The notes beneath the pieces were generated by a model. The model had not been told where the DNA came from and did no database searches. It saw nothing but the letters and a program-made list of their open reading frames with translations. From NCBI GenBank assembly GCA_910580225.1, contig CAJTXE010000022.1:53238-74397 (forward strand): a stretch of DNA of 21,160 nt, read 5' to 3'. The stretch comes from an uncultured Acetatifactor sp. GTDB taxonomy: Bacteria > Bacillota > Clostridia > Lachnospirales > Lachnospiraceae. A program made the position numbers and the translations under genes. Shown here piece by piece: positions 14,320-21,160 of the stretch (within the stretch, counting starts at the first letter, position 1; every line of letters begins with the position of its first letter).

Positions 14320-15066
14320 ATGGAAAAGAAACGTGTGTGTATAACAGTGGCATATGACGGAACAAATTACCACGGATGGCAGATTCAGGACAACGGGATT
14401 ACCATTGAGGCAGAACTGAATCGGTGCCTGACGGAACTTCTTGGGGAGGAAATCAGGGTTATCGGTGCCAGCCGTACAGATTCCGGTGTTCATGCGCTGG
14501 GAAACGTGGCTGTATTTGATACGGTAAATCGTATGCCGGCAAGGAAAATTTCGTATGCGCTGAATCAGAGACTGCCGGAAGATATTCGTATTCAGAGTTC
14601 CAGGGAAGTGCCGCCGGAGTGGCATCCCCGGCACTGTGACAGTCGCAAGACATATGAATACCGGATTTACAGAGGGGAATTTCCCATGCCTGTGAAAAGG
14701 CTGTATTCCTACTTTATCTATACACCGCTGGACGTGGGACGAATGCGGGAGGCGGCTGCTTACCTGGAGGGGAAACATGATTTCAAAAGTTTCTGTCAGA
14801 CAGGGGCACAGGTGGACAGTACAGTGCGTGTGGTTTATTCCCTGTGGGTGGAAGAGGAGGGGCCGGACCTGGTCATACGGGTATGCGGAAGCGGTTTTCT
14901 ATATAATATGGTACGGATTATTGCGGGTACACTTATTGAGGTGGGGCAGGGGAAGCGGGAGCCGGAATCCATGCCGGAAATACTTGCAGCCCTGGACAGA
15001 GGGGCTGCAGGCCCTACAGCCCCGGCCCATGGACTGACGCTGGTGAAGTATGAATTTCTATCCTGA
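14320..15066 (+). CDS. truA: tRNA pseudouridine(38-40) synthase TruA
   Basis: TruA isomerises uridines 38-40 in the anticodon stem of many tRNAs. The 248-residue length is normal. The catalytic aspartate is Asp54 in GASRTDSGVHA, and AYDGTNYHGWQ near the N-terminus and KTYEYRIYRG, FLYNMVRIIAGTL are further family motifs. It starts 30 nt after ecfT with a weak GAGGAA binding site. A new promoter for rplM lies after its stop codon. Confidence 0.97.
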   Translation: MEKKRVCITVAYDGTNYHGWQIQDNGITIEAELNRCLTELLGEEIRVIGASRTDSGVHALGNVAVFDTVNRMPARKISYALNQRLPEDIRIQSSREVPPEWHPRHCDSRKTYEYRIYRGEFPMPVKRLYSYFIYTPLDVGRMREAAAYLEGKHDFKSFCQTGAQVDSTVRVVYSLWVEEEGPDLVIRVCGSGFLYNMVRIIAGTLIEVGQGKREPESMPEILAALDRGAAGPTAPAHGLTLVKYEFLS

Positions 15067-15127
15067 TCAGGGCATGTTTTTCGAGGAAATCCGGCATAAA
15101 TTTTTAGTACATTTTTGGAAAAAATGA

Positions 15128-15156
15128 TTGACACAGCCTTCTGGCTATAGTAGAAT
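15128..15156 (+). promoter_or_regulatory. Strong predicted promoter for rplM-rpsI
   Basis: A perfect TTGACA (15128-15133) and TAGAAT (15151-15156, 5 of 6) are 17 nt apart. Transcription would start near 15163, about 180 nt before rplM. This is the best promoter match in the window. Confidence 0.85.
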
Positions 15157-15162
15157 AATCAA

Positions 15163-15341
15163 GTGTGACAACGTTTCGAAATGCTTTGCCAAAGCCCCGG
15201 TCGAGCATTTGAAATAGAAGAGAAGAGCGTCGCGTGGAAGCCATGGAACGTAGCCGGACATCTGCGGAACCTGGCGGAGGCGGGACAAGGTTGAGTCTGC
15301 TGAAACTGACTCATGAAAAAATGCAATACGGAGGGAACATA
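15163..15341 (+). promoter_or_regulatory. rplM 5' leader, candidate L13 autoregulatory RNA
   Basis: A long untranslated leader of about 180 nt. AAATGCT (15179-15185) pairs with AGCATTT (15204-15210), and TGAGTC (15292-15297) with GACTCA (15308-15313) shortly before the ribosome binding site. Firmicutes are known to carry an L13 leader motif before rplM that mediates autoregulation. I cannot confirm that this sequence fits that model. Confidence 0.5.
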
Positions 15342-15770
15342 ATGAATACATTTATGGCTAGTCCAGCTACAATCAATAGAAAATGGTATGTAGTAGACGC
15401 AGATGGTATGACTTTAGGACGCCTTGCCTCTGAGGTAGCGAAGATTTTAAGAGGAAAGAACAAGCCTATCTTTACACCTCATATGGATACTGGGGACTAC
15501 GTAATTATTGTCAATGCTGAGAAGGTTAAGGTAACCGGTAAGAAACTGGATCAGAAGGTGTATTATCATCATTCCGGTTATGTAGGAGGCCTGAAAGAGA
15601 CCACATTGAAGGAGAAGCTGGCTAAGAAGCCTGAACAGGTGATTGAACTGGCAGTCAAGGGTATGCTTCCCAAAGGACCTTTAGGAAGACAGATGTACAG
15701 GAAGCTTTTTGTATATGCGGGACCTGAGCACAATCATGCGGCTCAGAAGCCTGAGACACTGACATTCTAA
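15342..15770 (+). CDS. rplM: 50S ribosomal protein L13
   Basis: A 142-residue L13, an early assembly protein of the 50S subunit. RKWYVVDADGMTLGRLASEVAKILRGK, the GDYVIIVNAEKVKVTG stretch, KVYYHHSGYVGG and the PKGPLGRQMYRKLFVYAG segment are diagnostic. The ATG at 15342 follows GGAGGG by 5 nt and gives the family N-terminus MNTFMASPATINRKW. An in-frame ATG at 15234 adds 36 residues lying in the structured leader and was rejected. Confidence 0.97.
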   Translation: MNTFMASPATINRKWYVVDADGMTLGRLASEVAKILRGKNKPIFTPHMDTGDYVIIVNAEKVKVTGKKLDQKVYYHHSGYVGGLKETTLKEKLAKKPEQVIELAVKGMLPKGPLGRQMYRKLFVYAGPEHNHAAQKPETLTF

Positions 15771-15794
15771 AGGATAGGAGGATAAAAAGAAATC

Positions 15795-16190
15795 ATGGCT
15801 AAGACAGAGAAATACTATGGTACAGGAAGAAGAAAGAAATCCGTAGCAAGAGTATATTTGACACCCGGCAAGGGCGAAGTCGTTATCAATAAGAGAAATA
15901 TGGATGAGTATTTCGGACTGGAGACTTTGAAAGTAATTGTCCGTCAGCCTTTTGTGGCTACCGGGACAAACGAGAAATTTGACGTAATGGTAAATGTGCA
16001 TGGCGGCGGATTTACAGGCCAGGCAGGTGCGATTAGACACGGAATTGCCAGAGCACTGCTTCAGGTGGATTCTGAGTACAGACCTGTCTTGAAGAAAGAA
16101 GGTTTCCTCACCAGAGATCCTCGTATGAAGGAGAGAAAGAAGTACGGCCTCAAGGCAGCTCGTCGCGCTCCGCAGTTCAGCAAGCGTTAA
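15795..16190 (+). CDS. rpsI: 30S ribosomal protein S9
   Basis: A 131-residue S9, whose C-terminal tail reaches the P-site tRNA anticodon. YYGTGRRKKSVARVYLTPGKG, the GGGFTGQAGAIRHGIARALL segment, RDPRMKERKKYG and the invariant C-terminal Lys-Arg (QFSKR) are all present. AGGAGG lies at about 15776-15781, 13 nt before the ATG. It is co-transcribed with rplM after a 24-nt gap and ends at a strong terminator. Confidence 0.98.
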   Translation: MAKTEKYYGTGRRKKSVARVYLTPGKGEVVINKRNMDEYFGLETLKVIVRQPFVATGTNEKFDVMVNVHGGGFTGQAGAIRHGIARALLQVDSEYRPVLKKEGFLTRDPRMKERKKYGLKAARRAPQFSKR

Positions 16191-16221
16191 TCGGCTGTTC
16201 CAACCGTATCAAAATTGCTCA

Positions 16222-16256
16222 AAAGCCCCGGAAAATGAAAGGTTTTTCGGGGTTTT
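16222..16256 (+). terminator. Intrinsic terminator after rpsI
   Basis: CCCCGGAAAA (16226-16235) pairs with TTTTTCGGGG (16243-16252) with one G-U pair and a 7-nt loop, extended outward by AAAG against TTTT, with the T-run at 16253-16256. It closes the rplM-rpsI unit and marks the edge of the housekeeping cluster. Confidence 0.88.
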
Positions 16257-16282
16257 ATTATACCAAAACAAGCTGATATTGT

Positions 16283-16311
16283 TTGACCTGATTTGAATAA
16301 TTGAATATGAT
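16283..16311 (+). promoter_or_regulatory. Predicted promoter for the two-component operon
   Basis: TTGACC (16283-16288, 5 of 6) and TATGAT (16306-16311, 5 of 6) are 17 nt apart, about 100 nt before the response regulator gene. It lies shortly after the rpsI terminator. Confidence 0.75.
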
Positions 16312-16413
16312 TCTAATGCAGGCACTCAGTATTTTTTACTGGATGCTTTTTGTGTTTCCGGGGAACTGTATTCTGGGATCAGAAAAAGTCGTCACGCGAG
16401 AAGGTGATAAGCA

Positions 16414-17100
16414 ATGAGAATTTTAGTCATAGAAGATGATCTGGCCTTAAGTGCCGGACTGTGTTTTGAATTGGACAGCAACGGCTATCTGACGGTGGCG
16501 GCATATAACTGCCGGAAAGCCAGACAGCTTTTGCAGGAGGATCCATTTGACCTTGCAATCATGGACGTGAATCTGCCGGATGGCAACGGCTTTGATCTCT
16601 GCCGGGAACTGAAAGCGATCAAACCGGAACTGCCCGTGATTTTTCTGACAGCAAAGGATTTAGAGCAGGATGTGCTGAACGGATTCGACCTGGGTGCAGA
16701 GGATTATATCACAAAGCCCTTCAACATGCAGATTTTTTTGCGGCGGGTAGAGGTGGCCGTCCGGAGAGGGAGTAAAGCTGCTGCGGCTCCTGGGGATCGC
16801 TGGACGGACGGGTTTCTTCTGCTTGATTTTGGCGCGCTGACAGCCGTGCGGGGCGGCGAAAAGCTGTCCATCACGCCCAACGAATACAAGCTGCTGAAAG
16901 CGCTGACAGAGAATGCCGGCAACATCATTACCAGACAGATTCTGTTGGAACGGCTGTGGGATTGTGACGGGAATTTCATTGACGACCACACGCTTACCGT
17001 GACCATGAACCGGCTTCGGGCGAAGATTGAGGATGAGGGTCATATCTATATCAAGACCATCCGGGGGATGGGGTATATCTGGACAGGAGGCAGACGATGA
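16414..17100 (+). CDS. OmpR/PhoB-family response regulator
   Basis: A 228-residue DNA-binding response regulator. The receiver domain (1 to about 115) has the acidic pair Asp8/Asp9, phosphoacceptor Asp51 (IMDVNLPDG), Thr79 and Lys101 (TKPF). The winged-helix output domain (about 130-228) shows LSITPNEYKLLKAL, TVTMNRLRAKIED and IKTIRGMGYIW. AGAAGGTGA precedes the ATG. Its stop overlaps the kinase start by 4 nt (ATGA), so the pair is translationally coupled. It most likely controls the downstream ABC transporter genes; that target is inferred from position. Confidence 0.95.
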   Translation: MRILVIEDDLALSAGLCFELDSNGYLTVAAYNCRKARQLLQEDPFDLAIMDVNLPDGNGFDLCRELKAIKPELPVIFLTAKDLEQDVLNGFDLGAEDYITKPFNMQIFLRRVEVAVRRGSKAAAAPGDRWTDGFLLLDFGALTAVRGGEKLSITPNEYKLLKALTENAGNIITRQILLERLWDCDGNFIDDHTLTVTMNRLRAKIEDEGHIYIKTIRGMGYIWTGGRR

Positions 17101-18116
17101 AGAAGAGTGTGAAAACTCTGAAAATGCTGATGATTTTGGCAGCCGGGGCGCTTTTTTCCCTGCTGTGCCGGCTGTTGTGGGCATATGTACCCCGTTCCGG
17201 TGTCCGTTACAGCCTGTTGGCCGTGACAGGTGGCATTTTTGCATTGGCCGGCCTGTGGATATGGGTTTGGCAGAGACAGATCTTCCATTTTGCAGACGAA
17301 ATATGCGATACGCTGGACGCCCTGATTTCCGGGAGGCAGCCGGAGGTGGAGCGGCCTTATGAGGACAGCGTGACAGCCAGGGTACAGGGAAAGCTCCTGC
17401 AGTACTATGATATCATGAACGAGGGCAAAGTGCAGAGCCAGCGGGATAAGCAGACCATCCAGGAGCTGGTCAGCGATATTTCCCATCAAGTGAAGACCCC
17501 CATTGCCAATATCCAGATGTTTACCGGCATCCTTCGGCAGCATCGGCTCACAGAGGAAAAGCGGGCGGAGTTTCTGGAGACCATGGCCTCGCAGATCAAT
17601 AAACTGGATTTTCTGATGCAGTCTTTGATTAAAATGTCCCGGCTGGAAACCGGGACATTTGTCCTGCACATGGAAGAAGCGCCTCTTGAGAAGACCATCG
17701 CCCAGGCGATCAGTACCGTATGGGCGAAAGCGGACAGAAAAAATATCCAGTTGTCCGCGGACTGCGCGCCGTCGATTACGGTGCAGCATGACCCTAAGTG
17801 GACGGCGGAGGCTCTGGGCAATATCCTGGACAACGGGGTAAAATACACCCCGGAAGGCGGCAGCATTTCTGTGTCTGTCCGCCCGTGGCAATTCTATACG
17901 CGGATTGACATCTCCGATACCGGTATCGGCATCCGGGAGGAGCATTATCACGATATTTTTCAGCGTTTTTATCGGGCGCAGGAAACGGCTGCCGAAGAAG
18001 GCGTGGGGCTGGGGCTGTATCTTGCCAACGGGATCATTACGCGGCAGAAAGGCTATATCAGCGTAAAATCAAATGTTGGAGAAGGCACCACCTTCTCTGT
18101 GTATTTGCTGAGCTGA
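17097..18116 (+). CDS. Membrane sensor histidine kinase, short-loop (intramembrane-sensing) type
   Basis: A 339-residue kinase. Two transmembrane helices (about 8-30 and 37-58) are joined by only a handful of residues, leaving almost no extracellular sensor domain, as in kinases that sense through a partner transporter such as BceS. The DHp region has SDISHQVKTPIA with phospho-acceptor His130. The ATPase domain has the N-box NILDNGVKY (Asn242, Asn246), DTGIGI (274-279) and GVGLGL (302-307). A GGAGG ribosome binding site lies inside the end of the regulator gene. The transporter two genes on is the natural partner candidate. Confidence 0.94.
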   Translation: MKKSVKTLKMLMILAAGALFSLLCRLLWAYVPRSGVRYSLLAVTGGIFALAGLWIWVWQRQIFHFADEICDTLDALISGRQPEVERPYEDSVTARVQGKLLQYYDIMNEGKVQSQRDKQTIQELVSDISHQVKTPIANIQMFTGILRQHRLTEEKRAEFLETMASQINKLDFLMQSLIKMSRLETGTFVLHMEEAPLEKTIAQAISTVWAKADRKNIQLSADCAPSITVQHDPKWTAEALGNILDNGVKYTPEGGSISVSVRPWQFYTRIDISDTGIGIREEHYHDIFQRFYRAQETAAEEGVGLGLYLANGIITRQKGYISVKSNVGEGTTFSVYLLS

Positions 18117-18271
18117 GCGAAGGTAACAGTCCAGACAGGACACCGGACTGTTGCGTAGATGTACACAAAGCCCGAAAGATACGCCTTTTGGCTTCGCGGG
18201 AGGGGCGGCCTGAACTGTTATGGGCAAACAGCGTATAGGAAAAGTGAAAAAGGGAGAGGAAGTATGCAGCT
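18117..18271 (+). promoter_or_regulatory. Kinase-ABC spacer with inverted repeats, candidate regulator target
   Basis: This 155-nt spacer contains AACAGTCC (18125-18132) facing GGACTGTT (18145-18152), a perfect 8-bp inverted repeat, and CTGTT (18215-18219) facing AACAG (18227-18231). ACTGTT thus recurs at 18147 and 18214. TATAGG (18234-18239) sits just after the second repeat, but no good -35 is visible. The repeats could be regulator binding sites for a weak, activated promoter of the ABC genes, or RNA hairpins. Confidence 0.45.
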
Positions 18272-18937
18272 ATGGAAATCGTAACGGTACATCGTTTAAA
18301 AAAATACTTTGGAAAGGGAGAGGCGCAGGTCAAAGCCCTGGACGGTATCGACCTTTCCATTGAGAAAGGCAGGTTTACCGCCATCATCGGTGCATCCGGC
18401 TCCGGCAAGACCACTCTGCTGAACATGATCGGCGGGCTGGATACCCCTGATGAGGGGGAAGTGATCGTAGACGGCGTAAATCTGTCCGGTTTGAAGGAAA
18501 GAGAGCTGGCTGTATTCCGCCGCGGCAAAGTAGGCTTTGTGTATCAGAATTTTAATCTGGTTCCCACACTGACCGTCAAAGAAAACATTTTGTTCCCTAT
18601 CAGTCTGGCTGGCAGTACGCCGGATCAGCGTTTCTTTGGGGATGTGGTGCAGCAGCTTCGGCTGGCGGATCGGCTGAATGCCTATCCCCACCAGCTTTCC
18701 GGCGGCGGGCAGCAGCGGGTGGCGATCGCCAGGGCGCTGCTTGGGAAGCCGGCCATTATCCTGGCAGACGAACCTACGGGAAACCTGGATGTAAAAAGCG
18801 GACAAAATGTGTTGGGGCTTTTGAAAATGTCCGTGGAGACCTATCGCCAGACCCTCATTATGATCACCCACAACCTTGAGATCGCACAGATGGCCGACCG
18901 TGTGCTCCGCATGGAAGACGGCCGTCTGAAGGCGTAA
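18272..18937 (+). CDS. ABC transporter ATP-binding protein, MacB/BceA/LolD-type
   Basis: A 221-residue ATPase of the family that works with FtsX-type permeases in peptide-antibiotic resistance, lipoprotein release or signalling. Walker A is GASGSGKTT (40-48), Q-loop Gln92 (YQNFNLVPTLT), Walker B Glu167 (ILADEPTGNLD) and switch His200 (MITHN). The signature reads LSGGG (142-146) instead of LSGGQ, with QQRVAIARAL following, so the fifth position is substituted. The start at 18272 follows GGGAGAGGAAG. The permease starts 10 nt after its stop. Confidence 0.94.
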   Translation: MEIVTVHRLKKYFGKGEAQVKALDGIDLSIEKGRFTAIIGASGSGKTTLLNMIGGLDTPDEGEVIVDGVNLSGLKERELAVFRRGKVGFVYQNFNLVPTLTVKENILFPISLAGSTPDQRFFGDVVQQLRLADRLNAYPHQLSGGGQQRVAIARALLGKPAIILADEPTGNLDVKSGQNVLGLLKMSVETYRQTLIMITHNLEIAQMADRVLRMEDGRLKA

Positions 18938-18947
18938 GGAGGGTGCC

Positions 18948-21160
18948 ATGCTTGTAAATAACAATCTGAACATATGTCACACACTGGCGCGGCGGGATTT
19001 CAAATTTCACAAAACAAAAAATTTACTGCTGGCTTTTGCCGTGGCTTTGATTACAGGACTGTATTCCTTCGCTTTTCTCCTGGGCAGCTCCGTAGAAAAT
19101 GCGTATCTGCTCAATTATGAGTACCGATACGGCTCCACCAGCCACATCCTCTACCAGGGATTGACCCTCCATCAGGCAGAGAAATTAGCCCAGCATCCCA
19201 ATGTAAAAAGCACAGTCCGAATCAGCGCTTTGGGGCAGCTCTCTGATGAGATGATGGGGGTTCGCAGCGTTAAGCTGGCGGTAACCGACCGGGACTATGC
19301 CCGGAGCGTCCTCTCTGTTCCTACAACGGGGCGTTTGCCGGAGAAAGCGGGAGAAATCGCTCTGGATGAATTTACCATGGACTCTCTGGGGGTTCTGCAT
19401 GAACTGGGCGCTCCGGTGTCCCTTCAGTGGACAGACAGCAGGGGAGGAGGGCACAGTACGGATTTTACCCTCTGCGGATGGTGGGCAAGCCCCACGAACT
19501 TCACAGAAGCCTGTGCCTGGGTGACAGCGGAGTGTGCTGCCGGACTTCTGCCCGGATACCCGGATACGGCGTCCGTCACCATGGGGGTGGATCTCTGGCA
19601 GCCAAAGGAACTGGAGCAGCAGGCGCAGCAGATCATGGCGGATCAGGGGGTCAATCAGGTGGCTTACACCACCAATCTGGCCTATAACGAAGCCAGAATG
19701 GAAATGGCGGGCAAGCAGGCCACGCCCTTCTACATTCCTGCATTGGTGGTGCTTCTGTGCGGTTTTTTGATGATTTACAGTATCATCCATGTGGCCATGG
19801 ATCAGGATACCCGCTTTTTTGCAGGGCTGAAGACTTTGGGCATGACACCCCGGCAGATCCGGTGGTTTCTGTTGGAGAAGGCTGCGCTGCTCTCCCTTTT
19901 CGGCCTGCTCCCCGGCTGGCTGATGGGATTCGGCATCCACTATCTGGTGACGCCGCGGATCGTGACTGGCATGGAGCAGAACCCGGCCATCTACTTCCTG
20001 TCCTGGGAGACCTTCGCCCTGGCGGCGCTCAGTGCCTTCGGAACCGTTGTATTGGCGTACTTTCTGCCTGCTGTCCGGACAGGCGGAAGGATGCCCACAC
20101 AGATGCTGCGGAATTTGGAGGAAGGGGTGCCGAAAGGGCGGGGGCGCAGCAGTACAGGGAAAGTCGGCATTCTTCGTCTGGCTCTCCGCTCCCTGTGGAG
20201 AAATAAAGGGCGTACCGTTCTTTCCCTGCTGTCCTTGCTGCTCTCCCTGTTATTGCTCTGCTCCACCTGGATTCGCTACACCAGCTACGACGAGGATTTG
20301 TACTTAAACGGGATGTCCCCCTGGGACTACACCATCGAGGACGGCTCTGCGGCTTCCACCGTACAGCGGTATAACCCCAATAACCGGGCTATCACGGAAC
20401 AGATCGTCGGCGATCTGCGCGGACGCAGTGAGGTTTTGGAGGTAAGCGTCCTGAAATCCAAGGAAGTGGAGCTGAGGGCTTCTGACGGGCTGCGCCAGCG
20501 AATCGTGGACTTTTACAATGAACCTTATGATGAGACCATGACCCGCAGAGAAAGTCAGGCTGCCTACCCTGATTGGTGTGCCGGTCTGGACTGCCTGGAA
20601 CAGACGGGCAGTTATTACGGCATCGTGATTGCGCTGGAGGACGCCTACCTGCGGTATGTACTGGATAACTGTCCCGTCACCAGCGGTGATTTTGACGTAG
20701 AACAGTTTGCTGACGGACGGTATATCGTAGCCGCAGGGGCTTATGTGGAGGGCGTGTCCTCGCCTGCCGCCGGAGAGACGGTGGAGCTGGGGGGAGAGCA
20801 GCTTTCCGTGCTGGCTTCCGTTATGGGGGATACCTCCTTTTTAAGCGGAAGCAACAGCTTGGAGTCCAGCTTTCATCTGACTTATTTTGTGCCGCTGTCC
20901 TTATTTGACAGGCTGTTCCCGGATGAGGGTATCCGCCAGCTGGCCGTCAACATTGACCATGACGGGCAGGAGGAATTTGAACACTATCTCAGCTCGTATA
21001 AACAGAGCCTGAACCGCGGGATCAGTGTCTGGATGCGCAGCGATTATCAGGAAGTGTTCCAAAATGCCAGGCTGAATGAATGCCTGCCGAAGCTGATCGT
21101 GGGAATCGTGCTGATGGCCATTGGCCTGCTGAACTTTGCCAATATGTTGGTCACAAAGAC
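18948..21160 (+). CDS. FtsX-family ABC transporter permease, partial (3' end beyond window)
   Basis: The frame stays open from ATG 18948 to the window end (737 codons, no stop). AAGGAGGG precedes the start. Layout: TM1 about 25-47; an extracellular domain of about 210 residues; TM segments about 260-284, 308-338 and 350-374, with the FtsX-like cytosolic stretch RFFAGLKTLGMTPRQIRW between the first two; a linker; TM about 423-440; a second large extracellular domain; and a last helix LIVGIVLMAIGLLNFANM at the edge. This is the duplicated FtsX arrangement. It pairs with the preceding ATPase. Substrate unknown; antimicrobial peptide or envelope-stress role is inferred. Confidence 0.92.
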   Translation, partial: MLVNNNLNICHTLARRDFKFHKTKNLLLAFAVALITGLYSFAFLLGSSVENAYLLNYEYRYGSTSHILYQGLTLHQAEKLAQHPNVKSTVRISALGQLSDEMMGVRSVKLAVTDRDYARSVLSVPTTGRLPEKAGEIALDEFTMDSLGVLHELGAPVSLQWTDSRGGGHSTDFTLCGWWASPTNFTEACAWVTAECAAGLLPGYPDTASVTMGVDLWQPKELEQQAQQIMADQGVNQVAYTTNLAYNEARMEMAGKQATPFYIPALVVLLCGFLMIYSIIHVAMDQDTRFFAGLKTLGMTPRQIRWFLLEKAALLSLFGLLPGWLMGFGIHYLVTPRIVTGMEQNPAIYFLSWETFALAALSAFGTVVLAYFLPAVRTGGRMPTQMLRNLEEGVPKGRGRSSTGKVGILRLALRSLWRNKGRTVLSLLSLLLSLLLLCSTWIRYTSYDEDLYLNGMSPWDYTIEDGSAASTVQRYNPNNRAITEQIVGDLRGRSEVLEVSVLKSKEVELRASDGLRQRIVDFYNEPYDETMTRRESQAAYPDWCAGLDCLEQTGSYYGIVIALEDAYLRYVLDNCPVTSGDFDVEQFADGRYIVAAGAYVEGVSSPAAGETVELGGEQLSVLASVMGDTSFLSGSNSLESSFHLTYFVPLSLFDRLFPDEGIRQLAVNIDHDGQEEFEHYLSSYKQSLNRGISVWMRSDYQEVFQNARLNECLPKLIVGIVLMAIGLLNFANMLVTK

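Noticed and set aside
13708..14778. A 356-codon minus-strand open frame opposite ecfT and truA.
   Set aside because: Both plus-strand genes are clear by motifs; this frame spans two genes and has no family features.
17046..17951. A 301-codon minus-strand open frame opposite the histidine kinase.
   Set aside because: The kinase motifs (H, N, G boxes) are unambiguous on the plus strand; the antisense frame is a by-product of GC-rich codons.

Overview
The window is a chromosomal segment from a Clostridia-type Firmicute, most likely a member of the Lachnospiraceae. The evidence is the gene order, the strong GGAGG-type ribosome binding sites, the zinc-binding adenylate kinase, a KOW-domain gene between map and infA, rpsD kept inside the alpha operon, and an enlarged ribosomal protein L17. 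Species assignment is an inference from memory of families; no search was run.

Region 1 (1-3921) is the 3' part of the spc ribosomal operon: the last two codons of rpsN, then rpsH, rplF, rplR, rpsE, rpmD, rplO and secY. An intrinsic terminator (about 3992-4025) and a near-consensus promoter (4048-4076) follow. Region 2 (4140-6258) is adk, map, a KOW-domain RNA-binding protein gene and infA, with a tandem hairpin-forming repeat just before infA. Region 3 (6313-10210) is rpmJ with its own promoter, a 396-nt non-coding structured gap, and the alpha operon rpsM-rpsK-rpsD-rpoA-rplQ, whose spacers are unusually long and contain clear hairpins.

Region 4 (10283-11344, minus strand) is a membrane-anchored M15-family peptidoglycan peptidase placed between rplQ and the ECF genes, convergent with rplQ and divergent from ecfA1. 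Region 5 (11554-16190) is ecfA1-ecfA2-ecfT-truA, then rplM-rpsI from a separate promoter with a leader of about 180 nt, ending in a strong terminator. Region 6 (16283-21160) looks like an accessory module: an OmpR-type response regulator, a short-loop membrane histidine kinase, an ABC ATPase and an FtsX-type permease that runs off the window. This arrangement resembles peptide-antibiotic or envelope-stress sensing and efflux systems.

Most of the window is conserved housekeeping DNA. I see no CRISPR array, tRNA, rRNA or intact mobile element, and no clearly new multi-gene system. The points most worth a second look are the structured spacers of the alpha operon and rpmJ-rpsM gap, the repeat before infA, the inverted repeat overlapping the rpmJ promoter, the L17 insertion, and the terminal two-component/ABC module with its LSGGG signature.
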